NCBI GenBank assembly: GCA_002390705.1
Contig: DGQA01000038.1
Location: 13,659 to 77,658 of the forward strand
DNA length: 64,000 nucleotides
Direction: 5' to 3'
DNA from: Actinobacteria bacterium UBA4426
Lineage (GTDB): Bacteria > Actinomycetota > Actinomycetes > S36-B12
Position 1 is the stretch's first letter; each line of letters opens with the position of its first letter. The notes beneath the pieces were generated by a model. The model saw only the letters and a program-made list of their open reading frames with translations. It did no database searches and had not been told where the DNA came from. The translations under genes were made by a program, and so were the position numbers. Below are positions 51,169 through 61,900 of this stretch, one piece after another.

Positions 51169-53268
51169 TTACTCGCCGCGATTTTTAGCGATGATTTCTT
51201 CGGCGACGGCCTTTGGGACCTGCGCGTAGGAATCGAATTGCATACTGTAGCTCGCACGTCCCTGAGTACGGCTACGTAGATCTCCTACATAGCCGAACAT
51301 TTCAGACAGGGGCACAAGTGCTTTCACAACTCGAGCACCGGAGCGCTCTTCCATTGCTTGCACCTGTCCACGGCGCGAGTTTAGGTCTCCAATGACGTCG
51401 CCCATGAAGTCTTCTGGAGTGGTGACTTCAACGGACATCATCGGCTCAAGCAGTGCCGGGCCAGCTTGGCGGGCACCTTCTTTAAAGGCCATAGTTCCTG
51501 CGATCTTGAACGCCAGTTCAGAAGAATCAACATCATGGAAGGCTCCGTCAAGAAGAGTGACTTTGACATCGACCATCGGGTAGCCGGCGAGCACTCCATG
51601 TTGCATCGATTCCTGTGCGCCAGCATCAACCGAGGGGATGTACTCACGAGGGATTCGTCCACCGGTGACCTTGTTCTCGAATAGGTATCCGCCACCTTCT
51701 TCGGTATTTGGTCCCAATGAAATTTGAATCTTCGCGAACTGGCCAGATCCACCCGTTTGCTTCTTGTGGGTGTAATCGATGCGGTCAACTTTCTTAGTCA
51801 AAGTCTCGCGGTAAGCGACCTGCGGCTTACCCACATTGGCCTCGACCTTGAACTCGCGCTTCATGCGGTCGACCAGGACCTCAAGGTGAAGTTCGCCCAT
51901 TCCTTCAATAATGGTTTGGCCGGTCTCTTCATTCGTTGACACGCGAAAAGTGGGGTCTTCTTCAGCGAGGCGCTGGATTGCCGTTCCTAATTTTTCCTGG
52001 TCGCTCTTCGTTTTTGGCTCAATCGCGACCGAAATGACTGGGTCGGGGAAGCTCATTGACTCAAGTACGACAGGTTTGCCCGGGTCGCACAGGGTTTCAC
52101 CGGTTGTGGTGTCTTTTAGTCCCATAACAGCGACAATGTCGCCAGCACCCACCGAGTCTATTTCTTCGCGCTTATTTGCGTGCATTCGGTAAATTTTCCC
52201 GATTCGCTCTTTGCGGCCCTTAATACTGTTGAGCACTTGGGTACCGGTCTGCAAGCGGCCCGAGTACACCCGCACGTAAGTAAGTTTTCCCAAATGCGGG
52301 TCGGTCATAATTTTGAATGCTAGTGCGCTAAAAGGCTCATCGTCATTGGGCTGGCGCAGGATTTCCACGTCTTCGTCACCGACTTTGTGACCGTCGATCG
52401 CAGCGATGTCAAGTGGCGAAGGAAGAAACGAAATGACAGCGTCAAGCATCGGCTGTACGCCCTTGTTCTTGAAGGCCGATCCAGTCAATACTGGCGTGAG
52501 TTTGGCAGCCAGAGTTGCTCTGCGAATACCCGCCTTGATGTCTTCAACCGAAATCTCAACGCCATCTAGGTACTTCTCCATGATTTCGTCGTCCGCTTCA
52601 CCCAGAGTCTCGACCAGCTTCTCGCGGTATTCCTTGGCCTTGTCCACCATGTCTGCGGGAATTTCTTCGACTTCGTAGTCCTCGCCGATAACGGTCTCGC
52701 CTCGCCAGGTGAGGGCGCGCATTTCAATGAGGTCAACAACACCAATAAAGTCCGACTCGTTGCCAATGGGCAACTGCAGGACCAGCGGGACCGCATTCAA
52801 TCGGCTAACGATCATGTCTACACACATGTAGAAGTCCGCCCCAGTGCGGTCGAGTTTGTTAATGAAACACATGCGGGGAACGCTGTAGCGGTCGGCTTGA
52901 CGCCACACCGTCTCTGACTGTGGTTCTACACCAGCGACTCCGTCAAAAACTGTTACCGCGCCATCTAGCACCCGAAGTGAACGCTCAACTTCAACCGTAA
53001 AGTCAACGTGACCTGGCGTGTCGATGATGTTGATCGTGTTGTCTTTCCACTCGCAAGTGGTGGCAGCGGAGGTAATCGTGATTCCGCGTTCTTGTTCTTG
53101 CTCCATCCAGTCCATGGTGGCTGCGCCTTCATGGACTTCACCGATTTTGTAGTTGATGCCAGTATAAAACAGGATGCGCTCAGTAGTCGTGGTTTTGCCC
53201 GCGTCGATATGCGCCATGATCCCAATGTTGCGGACCTTGGCGAGGTCGAGGACTGTTCCTGTTGACAC
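51169..53268 (-). CDS. fusA: Elongation factor G
   Basis: A 699-residue GTPase that drives translocation. It has AHIDAGKTTTTERIL, DTPGHVDFTVEVERSLRVLDGAV and NKLDRTGADF, and domains II-V complete to the C-terminal RGE. The GTG start has CGGAGAAA upstream. It is 46 bases after rpsG. Confidence 0.97.
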   Translation of the reverse strand: MSTGTVLDLAKVRNIGIMAHIDAGKTTTTERILFYTGINYKIGEVHEGAATMDWMEQEQERGITITSAATTCEWKDNTINIIDTPGHVDFTVEVERSLRVLDGAVTVFDGVAGVEPQSETVWRQADRYSVPRMCFINKLDRTGADFYMCVDMIVSRLNAVPLVLQLPIGNESDFIGVVDLIEMRALTWRGETVIGEDYEVEEIPADMVDKAKEYREKLVETLGEADDEIMEKYLDGVEISVEDIKAGIRRATLAAKLTPVLTGSAFKNKGVQPMLDAVISFLPSPLDIAAIDGHKVGDEDVEILRQPNDDEPFSALAFKIMTDPHLGKLTYVRVYSGRLQTGTQVLNSIKGRKERIGKIYRMHANKREEIDSVGAGDIVAVMGLKDTTTGETLCDPGKPVVLESMSFPDPVISVAIEPKTKSDQEKLGTAIQRLAEEDPTFRVSTNEETGQTIIEGMGELHLEVLVDRMKREFKVEANVGKPQVAYRETLTKKVDRIDYTHKKQTGGSGQFAKIQISLGPNTEEGGGYLFENKVTGGRIPREYIPSVDAGAQESMQHGVLAGYPMVDVKVTLLDGAFHDVDSSELAFKIAGTMAFKEGARQAGPALLEPMMSVEVTTPEDFMGDVIGDLNSRRGQVQAMEERSGARVVKALVPLSEMFGYVGDLRSRTQGRASYSMQFDSYAQVPKAVAEEIIAKNRGE

Positions 53269-53314
53269 GAGTTTCTCCGTTTTTCTCTATTGGTTTACGT
53301 TAATGTGTGAGGAA

Positions 53315-53785
53315 TTACCACCGGTAATGAGCGAACGCCTTATTGGCTTCGGCCATTTTATGGATATCTTCCCGCTTCTTCACTGCCGCACCCAGACCAT
53401 TTGACGCGTCCAAGATTTCGTTCATGAGGCGCTCGGTCATGGTTTTTTCGCGGCGTTTGCGCGAGTATCCCACGAGCCAACGCAGTGCCAAAGTTGTTGA
53501 GCGACCGGGCTTAACCTCAACGGGAACCTGGTAGGTCGCGCCGCCAACCCGGCGGGAGCGAACTTCCAATGTGGGGCGAATATTTTCTAAGGCTCGCTTC
53601 AAAGTCTGTACTGGGTCGGTGCCGGACTTCTCCAGACACCCTTCAAGCGCGCCATACACAGCGCGCTCTGCCACGGAACGCTTGCCGTCGAGAAGAACCT
53701 TGTTGATCAGTTGGGTAACAATCGGTACCCCATACACTGGATCGATAACGATTGGTCGCTTTGCTGCTGGACCCTTACGAGGCAT
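53315..53785 (-). CDS. rpsG: 30S ribosomal protein S7
   Basis: A 156-residue S7 that starts assembly of the 16S head. It shows RKGPAAKRPIVIDPVYG, VTQLINKVLLDGKRSVAERAVY and the end ANKAFAHYRW. Its ATG shares one base with the rpsL stop. Confidence 0.97.
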   Translation of the reverse strand: MPRKGPAAKRPIVIDPVYGVPIVTQLINKVLLDGKRSVAERAVYGALEGCLEKSGTDPVQTLKRALENIRPTLEVRSRRVGGATYQVPVEVKPGRSTTLALRWLVGYSRKRREKTMTERLMNEILDASNGLGAAVKKREDIHKMAEANKAFAHYRW

Positions 53786-54159
53786 TAGGCCTTCTCCTTC
53801 TTTGCGCCGTAGCGGGACCGTGCCTGCTTGCGGTTCTTAACGCCTTGAGCGTCAAGTGCGCCGCGGATGACTTTGTAACGAACGCCGGGAAGATCGCGGA
53901 CACGCCCACCACGCACCAGCACAATTGAATGCTCCTGCAGATTGTGGCCAACCCCAGGGATGTAGGCGGTGACTTCCACCTGGGAGGTCAACCGCACCCG
54001 GGCCACCTTGCGAAGCGCTGAGTTCGGCTTCTTGGGGGTGGTTGTGTATACACGTGTGCACACCCCGCGCCGCTGTGGACTGCCTTTAAGGGCTGGGGCA
54101 TTCTTCTTGGAGACCTTGTCCTGCCGACCCTTTCGGACCAGCTGCTGGATCGTAGGCAC
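53785..54159 (-). CDS. rpsL: 30S ribosomal protein S12 with Arg88
   Basis: A 124-residue S12 of the decoding centre. Conserved segments include TPKKPNSALRK with Lys43, and GGRVRDLPGVRY. In that second loop residue 88 is Arg (codon CGC), where M. tuberculosis and most bacteria have Lys. Lys88Arg is a classic streptomycin-resistance change. It starts with GTG after CAGGAGAG and is the first gene of the str operon. Confidence 0.97.
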   Translation of the reverse strand: MPTIQQLVRKGRQDKVSKKNAPALKGSPQRRGVCTRVYTTTPKKPNSALRKVARVRLTSQVEVTAYIPGVGHNLQEHSIVLVRGGRVRDLPGVRYKVIRGALDAQGVKNRKQARSRYGAKKEKA

Positions 54160-54272
54160 GTTGCGCCTCTCCTGACTTCTCGTTCGTTTTCGGTTAACCG
54201 GAACGACCCACGCGCTCGGGCGTGTCGAGCGCCTTGCGACACTCCACTACGCTTACACTCGTAAGATTCTCC

Positions 54273-54287
54273 GGTGGTATTACCACC
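54273..54287. repeat. Inverted repeat GGTGGTA-T-TACCACC upstream of rpsL
   Basis: A perfect 7-bp inverted repeat with one central base lies 114 bases upstream of rpsL, in the region that should hold the str operon promoter. It may be an operator or the base of a short hairpin. A CGGTTAACCG palindrome is at 54191-54200 closer to the gene. Confidence 0.4.
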
Positions 54288-54331
54288 TCGCGCAGCACGA
54301 GTTACCTGCCGCACGCGAGATTGCGCCTGAG

Positions 54332-54388
54332 GGGGTCAGGCACGATTGGGAAGACTACCTTCCCTTACTTGACCCCATTCACCGGGGT
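54332..54388 (-). terminator. Compound hairpin between the DUF4190 gene and rpsL
   Basis: An outer GGGGTCA/TGACCCC pair (54332-54338 with 54370-54376) encloses GGGAAG/CTTCCC (54348-54364). An overlapping alternative ACCCC/GGGGT pairs at 54372-54388. It follows the stop of the upstream minus-strand gene, so it is probably that gene's terminator, or part of the rpsL leader. Confidence 0.55.
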
Positions 54389-54401
54389 CCCCCTAAGGTC
54401 T

Positions 54402-54782
54402 CTAACTCCCCCACACCCCAAGAATCATGATGGCAAATAGGGCCAGAATTCCCAAGATCACCAAGGCAGCATACAGACCAATATTGACCCAGGAAACTAT
54501 TTTTGATGCGGTAACCAGCGGCCCCCCGCCAATGGAACCGTTACTGGCGGCGATTTCCTTCTCTGCCTTATTGGCGAAAACTAACGACACAATAGCTAGC
54601 ACAATCGGGAAGATCACCCAGGAAGCTATCGACAGCACCAGGGCCGCGATCGAATTGCCGGAGGCGCTAGGGGCTGTCGGCAAACCCAGCGCCGGTTGAG
54701 GGGGTGTTTCTTTCCCGCTTGACTCTGCGGGAGCACTTACCTGGGCCGGGCTTATCTCTGGTTCTGACGTTTCGCTACTCAT
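54402..54782 (-). CDS. DUF4190-type small membrane protein
   Basis: A 126-residue protein with a Pro/Ser/Glu-rich cytoplasmic start (about 40 residues) and two membrane helices (about 44-68 and 95-122). The loop AEKEIAASNGSIGGGPLVTASKIVSWVNI matches the DUF4190 pattern, common in actinobacteria and often near membrane or wall genes. Function is unknown. It stands between rpoC and rpsL on the same strand, bounded by hairpins on both sides, so it is probably a separate unit. Confidence 0.78.
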   Translation of the reverse strand: MSSETSEPEISPAQVSAPAESSGKETPPQPALGLPTAPSASGNSIAALVLSIASWVIFPIVLAIVSLVFANKAEKEIAASNGSIGGGPLVTASKIVSWVNIGLYAALVILGILALFAIMILGVWGS

Positions 54783-54933
54783 AGTCGTAATCTACCCTTG
54801 ACGTAATCTAACCTTAATCGGGACAGTCCTGCACCCATAGTGTTTACGTGAATTCGAGTGCCCATCTTGCCCCGGTAAACGCGGTGAACCCCGATTTGTG
54901 CGCCCGAGAGTCGATCTCCCTGGGAGTAATTCG

Positions 54934-54975
54934 AAAAATATGAAGGGGAGCCGGTTTCCCTGCTCCCCTTCATAT
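54934..54975 (-). terminator. Intrinsic terminator of rpoB-rpoC
   Basis: A perfect 14-bp stem (ATATGAAGGGGAGC with its complement) with a 10-base loop begins 19 bases after the rpoC stop and is followed on the minus strand by TTTTT. This is the clearest intrinsic terminator of the ribosomal region. Confidence 0.92.
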
Positions 54976-54993
54976 GTATGTGGCGCTTGTGGC

Positions 54994-57900
54994 TCAGAAG
55001 CCGCGGAACTGGAACTCTTCCAACGGAACAGCTTCACCCGATGTTTGACCAAAGGATGCGTATTCCATGTCGTCGTATCCGGTAAAGGATGCGTACATGG
55101 CAGCCTTCGCTTCCTCCGTTGGCTCCACCCTAATGTTGTGGTAGATCGGCATTCCGGTTCCAGCCGGAATCAGCTTGCCCAAGATGACGTTCTCCTTTAA
55201 GCCGAGCAGTGGATCACTCTTCGCGGAGATCGCTGCGTCAGTGAGGACACGGGTGGTCTCTTGGAAAGAAGCGGCCGATAGCCAGGATTCGGTTGCGAGC
55301 GAGGCCTTGGTGATACCCATTAGTTCGGGGCGACCCGATGCTGGTGTTCCACCGTTTTTGACAACTCGGCGGTTCTCAACTTCAAAGACCCCACGGGCAA
55401 CAAGTTCACCAGCGAGGAAGTTTGAATCGCCCGATTCAATAATCGTGATGCGCTTGAGCATCTGGCGAACAATTACCTCGATGTGCTTGTCATGGATCGA
55501 CACACCTTGTGAGCGATAGACCTCTTGTACTTGTTCAACAAGATGCAATTGGACCGCACGCTGGCCCAGAATACGAAGTACCTGTTTCGGATCAACCGCA
55601 CCAATCACGAGTTGTTGTCCCACAATCACACTGTCGCCTTCTTCAACCAGCATCCTCGAACGACGTGGAACCGAGTATTCAATTTCTTCGGTGCCGTCGT
55701 CAGGGGTGATGACTATTTTACGAAGTTTCTCAGCGTCTTCAATGCCAACCCGTCCGGCTACTTCGCTGATCGGAGCGACGCCCTTGGGTGTTCGCGCTTC
55801 GAAGAGTTCCACGACACGTGGCAAACCGTGTGTGATGTCTTCACCTGCAACACCACCTGTATGGAACGTGCGCATTGTGAGCTGAGTACCGGGTTCACCA
55901 ATGGACTGGGCAGCGACGATGCCGACAGCTTCACCGACGTCGACCAATTTACCCGTCGCCATTGAACGCCCGTAGCACCGTGCACAAGTCCCCACAGCAC
56001 TCTCGCAAGTGAGAACGGTGCGAACACGGACCTTGTCTGCTCCGTCAGCAATCATCTTCTCGAGTCGCGGGATGTCGAGTTCTTCACCTGCGGTAGCAAC
56101 CGTTTTGCCATCAACTTCAACATCACGGGCGAGTACTCGTGAGACCAGTGCCGTATCAAGATTCTCAAGTGGGCGCAGAGTTCCGTCGACCATTTCAGCA
56201 ATCTCTATTTCAGCACCGCGCTCGGTCTCGCAGTCAACCTCGCGAACGATTACGTCTTGAGAGACATCGACCAACCGGCGGGTGAGGTAACCCGAATCAG
56301 CGGTGCGGAGTGCCGTATCTGCAAGACCCTTTCGAGCACCGTGAGTGGAGATGAAGTACTCGAGTACCGTCAAACCTTCACGGAAATTGGCCTTAATTGG
56401 ACGAGGAATGATCTCGCCCTTTGGGTTAGCTACGAGACCGCGCATACCTGCGATCTGACGAACCTGCATGTAGTTACCGCGGGCTCCTGAGTCGACCATA
56501 ATATGGACGGGGTTCGACTCTGGGAAGTTCTCCTGCATTGCCTTGGCAACTTCATCGGTTGCGCGGGTCCAGATCTCAATGAGTTCCTGCCGACGCTCGG
56601 AGTCAGTGATCAGACCCTTCTCGTATTGCTGTTGGACCTTTGCATCCTTTTCTTCAGCATTTGCGATCAAACCGGCCTTGGCCGACGGGGCGACCACATC
56701 GGAAATCGAGATGGTGACGCCGGAACGCGACGCCCAGTGGAAACCGAGTGACTTGAGTTGGTCGAGAGTTTCAGCAACCTCGATCTTGGGGTACATCTCA
56801 CTCAAACGGTTAACTGTCGAGCCGAGAACCTTCTTATCAACCTTCTCGTTGACAAATGGGTAGTCAGATGGCAGTGCTTCATTGAACAATACGCGGCCAA
56901 GGGTGGATACAAGCGTGAGTGGATCGCCGAAAGTCCAACCTTGTGGCACTTCATGTCCCAGCGGCGGTGTGGTGTCTGCCAAACGGAATCGAGCTTTCTG
57001 GCCGAGCAGAAGTGATCCTCGGTCAAGAGCCATCACTGCTTCAGCGATCGAAGAGTAAGCGGGCAACTCGTTGTCCGGCACGTCTTTACTGGCCGACGTC
57101 ATGGTCGTGAGTGTGTAGATACCCAACACCATGTCTTGTGTTGGCGTTGTGATCGGACGACCATTAGCAGGTGAAAGGATATTATTACTCGAAAGCATAA
57201 GGATGCGCGCTTCTGCTTGTGCTTCAGTTGATAACGGTACGTGCACTGCCATCTGGTCACCGTCGAAGTCTGCATTGAATGCAGTACACACGAGTGGGTG
57301 AATCTGAATTGCCTTACCTTCAATGAGTTGGGGTTCGAAAGCTTGAATACCCAAACGGTGCAGGGTTGGTGCGCGGTTCAGTAACACTGGATGTTCGTTG
57401 ATGACCTCTTCTAACACATCCCACACCACTGCACGAGAACGCTCCACCATGCGCTTTGCACTCTTAATGTTTTGTGCATGGTTGAGGTCTACTAGACGCT
57501 TCATGACAAAGGGCTTAAACAATTCGAGTGCCATCTGCTTAGGCAGACCACACTGGTGCAACTTGAGTTGTGGTCCCACCACAATCACTGAGCGTCCTGA
57601 GTAGTCGACACGCTTACCCAGAAGGTTCTGGCGGAAGCGACCCTGCTTGCCCTTGAGCATGTCAGAGAGTGATTTCAATGCCCGATTACCTGGTCCAGTA
57701 ACTGGGCGGCCACGGCGACCGTTGTCAAAGAGCGCGTCAACTGCTTCTTGCAGCATTCGCTTTTCGTTATTAACAATAATTTCCGGTGCACCGAGGTCAA
57801 GTAAACGCTTGAGGCGGTTATTGCGGTTGATCACGCGACGATACAGATCATTGAGATCAGAGGTGGCAAAGCGCCCGCCATCGAGTTGAACCATGGGGCG

Positions 57901-58872
57901 TAGATCCGGTGGGATAACCGGAACCGCATTTAAGACCATGCCCATTGGCGAGTTCGTAGTGCTCATGAACGCGTTCACCAATTTCAGTCGCTTTAGGGCC
58001 CGGGTCTTTTTTTGGCCCTTGCCGGTTGCGATTACTTCACGCAGGTACTCCGACTCGGCTGCAAGGTCAAATGACTCGAGGCGCTTTTCAATTGCTGCAG
58101 CACCCATGCCACCATCAAACCAACGACCATAACGATCGCGCATCTCACGAAAGAGCATCTCGTCACCTTCAAGGTCTTGGATCTTGAGGGTGCGGAAACG
58201 ATCAAAGACCTTGTCTAGACGATCGATTTGGACGTCCGCACGTCGGCGTAGGGCAGCAAGCTCACGCTCACCCGATTCACGAACCTTACGGCGAACTTCG
58301 CTTTTAGCGCCTTCAGCTTCAAGTTCAGCTATGTCGGCTTCCATCTTCTGAGCGCGGGTTTCAAGGTCGGCGTCGCGACGCTTTGAAATCTGTTTCTTCT
58401 CCACGCTGAGTTGGTTCTCAAGGGAAGGCAGCGCCTCATGGCGGCCGTCTTCGTCGACCCATGTGATCATGTAAGCAGCGAAATAGATGACCTTTTCTAG
58501 ATCCTTTGGTGCCAAGTCAAGTAGGTAACCCAAACGGCTAGGGACACCCTTGAAGTACCAAATGTGGGTTACTGGCGCAGCAAGCTCGATGTGTCCCATG
58601 CGCTCACGACGAACCTTCGCGCGAGTTACCTCAACGCCGCAACGCTCACAGATAATTCCCTTGAAGCGAACCCGCTTGTACTTACCGCAGTAACACTCCC
58701 AGTCGCGAGTAGGTCCGAAGATCTTTTCGCAGAACAAGCCATCTTTCTCTGGCTTGAGTGTGCGGTAGTTAATGGTTTCGGGCTTCTTGACTTCACCGTA
58801 TGACCAGGTACGAATGTCGTCTGCTGTTGCAAGACCGATTCGCAACTCGTCAAAGAAGTTAACATCTAGCAC
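54994..58872 (-). CDS. rpoC: DNA-directed RNA polymerase subunit beta'
   Basis: A 1292-residue beta' subunit. The first zinc finger is CYCGKYK...CERCG; the catalytic loop NADFDGDQM holds three Asp for magnesium; the second zinc site is CESAVGTCARCYGR. The trigger loop region (GEPGTQLTMRTFHTGG) is complete. It starts with GTG, 45 bases after rpoB, and ends at a strong terminator. Confidence 0.98.
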   Translation of the reverse strand: MLDVNFFDELRIGLATADDIRTWSYGEVKKPETINYRTLKPEKDGLFCEKIFGPTRDWECYCGKYKRVRFKGIICERCGVEVTRAKVRRERMGHIELAAPVTHIWYFKGVPSRLGYLLDLAPKDLEKVIYFAAYMITWVDEDGRHEALPSLENQLSVEKKQISKRRDADLETRAQKMEADIAELEAEGAKSEVRRKVRESGERELAALRRRADVQIDRLDKVFDRFRTLKIQDLEGDEMLFREMRDRYGRWFDGGMGAAAIEKRLESFDLAAESEYLREVIATGKGQKKTRALKRLKLVNAFMSTTNSPMGMVLNAVPVIPPDLRPMVQLDGGRFATSDLNDLYRRVINRNNRLKRLLDLGAPEIIVNNEKRMLQEAVDALFDNGRRGRPVTGPGNRALKSLSDMLKGKQGRFRQNLLGKRVDYSGRSVIVVGPQLKLHQCGLPKQMALELFKPFVMKRLVDLNHAQNIKSAKRMVERSRAVVWDVLEEVINEHPVLLNRAPTLHRLGIQAFEPQLIEGKAIQIHPLVCTAFNADFDGDQMAVHVPLSTEAQAEARILMLSSNNILSPANGRPITTPTQDMVLGIYTLTTMTSASKDVPDNELPAYSSIAEAVMALDRGSLLLGQKARFRLADTTPPLGHEVPQGWTFGDPLTLVSTLGRVLFNEALPSDYPFVNEKVDKKVLGSTVNRLSEMYPKIEVAETLDQLKSLGFHWASRSGVTISISDVVAPSAKAGLIANAEEKDAKVQQQYEKGLITDSERRQELIEIWTRATDEVAKAMQENFPESNPVHIMVDSGARGNYMQVRQIAGMRGLVANPKGEIIPRPIKANFREGLTVLEYFISTHGARKGLADTALRTADSGYLTRRLVDVSQDVIVREVDCETERGAEIEIAEMVDGTLRPLENLDTALVSRVLARDVEVDGKTVATAGEELDIPRLEKMIADGADKVRVRTVLTCESAVGTCARCYGRSMATGKLVDVGEAVGIVAAQSIGEPGTQLTMRTFHTGGVAGEDITHGLPRVVELFEARTPKGVAPISEVAGRVGIEDAEKLRKIVITPDDGTEEIEYSVPRRSRMLVEEGDSVIVGQQLVIGAVDPKQVLRILGQRAVQLHLVEQVQEVYRSQGVSIHDKHIEVIVRQMLKRITIIESGDSNFLAGELVARGVFEVENRRVVKNGGTPASGRPELMGITKASLATESWLSAASFQETTRVLTDAAISAKSDPLLGLKENVILGKLIPAGTGMPIYHNIRVEPTEEAKAAMYASFTGYDDMEYASFGQTSGEAVPLEEFQFRGF

Positions 58873-58917
58873 GTATGTGTCCTTCGTTCGTTTCGAATAA
58901 TTCGGGTGAGAGAGTGA

Positions 58918-61900
58918 TTACAGTTCGTCAACGCTGCTGGGCTCACGCCGTGACAGGTCAATTCCGAGTTCTTCGGCAGCACGGAATACGTCGTCATCGC
59001 TATCCTTCATTTCGATGGCCACACCGTCCTTGGAAAGAACTTCAACGTTGAGGCACAAGGATTGCATTTCCTTGACCAACACCTTGAAGGATTCCGGGAT
59101 ACCGGGTTCAGGGATGTTTTCACCCTTAACAATTGCTTCGTAGACCTTAACTCGACCGAGGACGTCATCTGACTTGATAGTCAGAAGCTCCTGCAGTGCG
59201 TAAGCCGCGCCATAGGCCTCTAACGCCCAGACTTCCATTTCGCCAAATCTTTGCCCCCCAAACTGGGCCTTGCCACCCAGCGGCTGCTGGGTAATCATGC
59301 TGTAGGGACCGGTTGAGCGTGCGTGAATCTTGTCGTCGACCAAGTGCAGGAGTTTGAGAATGTAAATGTAACCCACTGCAATCTGACCTGGGATTGGCTC
59401 ACCGGTTCGACCGTGAAACAGGTCTGCCTTGCCATTGGGGTTTACCAGCTTCAGGCCGTCTTTTGTCGGGGTCGTTGAATCCAGAACCAAGCTCAGTTCC
59501 TCTTCACGTGCACCGTCGAATACGGGAGTTGCCACCTTGGTACCTGGGGCAATTGACTTCACCGCGTCTGGCAACAGGGCCGCACGCGGATCAGCTGCAT
59601 CAACACTCCAACCGGCAGCAGCAGCCCAACCGAGGTGGGTTTCGAGTATCTGACCGATGTTCATTCGACCAGGGACACCCAATGGGTTAAGTACGATGTC
59701 AACCGGGGTTCCGTCTTCGAGAAATGGCATATCTTCAACTGGCAAAATCTTGGAGATAACACCCTTGTTACCGTGGCGGCCAGCGAGCTTGTCACCCTCT
59801 TTAATCTTGCGCTTTTGAGCGATGTATACGCGCACCAATTTGGTGACACCCGGTGGCAATTCGTCGCCTTCGTCCATGTCAAAGACACGAACGGCGATGA
59901 TCTTGCCAGACTCACCGTGGGGCACCTTCAACGAAGTATCGCGAACCTCGCGAGCCTTCTCGCCAAAGATCGCGCGCAACAGGCGCTCCTCGGGAGTCAG
60001 CTCGGTTTCACCCTTAGGTGTTACCTTGCCCACGAGAACATCACCTGGGACGACATCCGCACCGACTCGAATTATTCCGAGATCATCGAGGTCAGCGAGA
60101 AGTTCTTCTGACACGTTCGGGATATCACGCGTGATTTCCTCTGGTCCAAGTTTTGTGTCGCGGGCGTCGATTTCATGCTCTTCAATGTGAATAGAAGACA
60201 GTACATCGTCCTGCACCAAACGCTGGCTCAAAATAATTGCGTCTTCGTAGTTATGGCCTTCCCATGACATGAATGCCACAAGCAGATTCTTGCCGAGTGC
60301 CATCTCGCCGAGGTCAGTTGAGGGGCCATCAGCGATCACTTCTCCGGCTTTCACCCGGGCTCCGCCAGCTACAATTGGTCGCTGGTTGAAACATGTGCCT
60401 TGGTTTGACCGACGGAACTTTTCAAGCTTGTAACTGGAGTAAGTCCCGTCGTCATTCGCAACTTCAACTAGGTCGGCAGAAACTTCCTTGACTGCACCGG
60501 ACTTTTGCGCGATGACGACATCGCCAGCGTCGTAGGCGGCGCGGAATTCCATGCCGGTACCGACAAGGGGTGCTTGGGCCCGCAAGAGCGGGACAGCCTG
60601 ACGTTGCATGTTCGAACCCATGAGTGCGCGGTTTGCATCGTCGTGCTCCAAGAAAGGAATCATGGACGTGGCAACTGACCACAATTGGCGTGGGGACACG
60701 TCCATAAAGTCGACGTCCTCGGGCTTGACGTATTCGACCTCGCCGCCCTTCACGCGAACAACGACGCGATCAAGACTTGTCATATTGCCGTCTGCATCAA
60801 TTGCGGTGTTTGCCTGGGCGATGATGTGCATGTCTTCCTCGTCGGCGGTGAGGTATTGGACTTCGTCGAGCACCCGTCCGTCGATGACCTTGCGGTAAGG
60901 GGTTTCAATGAAACCAAAAGGCGAAATCCGACCATAGGTTGCCAGTGAGCCGATCAGGCCAATGTTCGGGCCTTCCGGGGTCTCGATCGGGCACATGCGG
61001 CCATAGTGGGAGGGGTGAACGTCACGGACTTCGAAGCCGGCACGCTCACGGGAAAGACCGCCCGGTCCAAGCGCTGAAAGACGACGCTTGTGGGTAAGCC
61101 CAGCGAGTGGGTTGGTCTGATCCATGAACTGCGAAAGTTGCGAAGTTCCGAAGAACTCCTTAATCGACGCGACCACCGGGCGAATGTTAATCAACGTCTG
61201 TGGCGTAATTGCCTCAACATCTTGGGTGGTCATGCGCTCACGCACGACCCGCTCCATCCGGGACAGGCCCGTACGAATTTGATTCTGAATGAGTTCACCC
61301 ACAGTGCGAAGGCGGCGGTTACCAAAGTGGTCGATGTCATCAGTTTCAACAACGACCGCTCCACGTGGTGTTTCCATCGCGGCGTCCCCCGCGTGCAAGC
61401 GCACGAGGTACTCGATTGTGGAAACAATGTCCTCAATTGTCAAAGTGCTTTGCTCTAGTGGCAGCTCAAGACCGAGTTTGCGGTTGATCTTGTAGCGACC
61501 TACCTTGGCAAGGTCGTAGCGCTTCGGATTGAAGTAAAAGTTTTCGATTAGGTTCTTCGCATTATCAAGCGTGGGGGGTTCGCCCGGACGCAACTTGCGG
61601 TAAATATCAAGGAGTGCGTCATCTTGTGACTCAATATTGTCCTTCTCGAAAGTTGCCATGAAAGTTTCGTACTGGCCAAAGCGCTGGCGGATTTCATCGC
61701 TTGACATGCCCAGTGCCTTCAGCAGAACGCTTACGGGCTGCTTGCGTTTACGGTCAACCCGGACAGCAACGAGGTCCTTTTTGTCAATTTCGAATTCAAG
61801 CCATGCTCCACGACTGGGGATGATCTTGGAGACGTACACATCTTTATCTGTCGCCTTGTCAACTGAACGCTCAAAATACACACCGGGTGAGCGCACGAGC

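Noticed and set aside
60464..60682. Open frames antisense to rpoB and rpoC
   Set aside because: All are shadows in a highly biased essential gene; none has a domain or start signal.
61082..61170. Possible rifampicin resistance in RpoB
   Set aside because: The main resistance residues are wild type; Thr518 and Ala522 are ordinary variation and I cannot link them to resistance.
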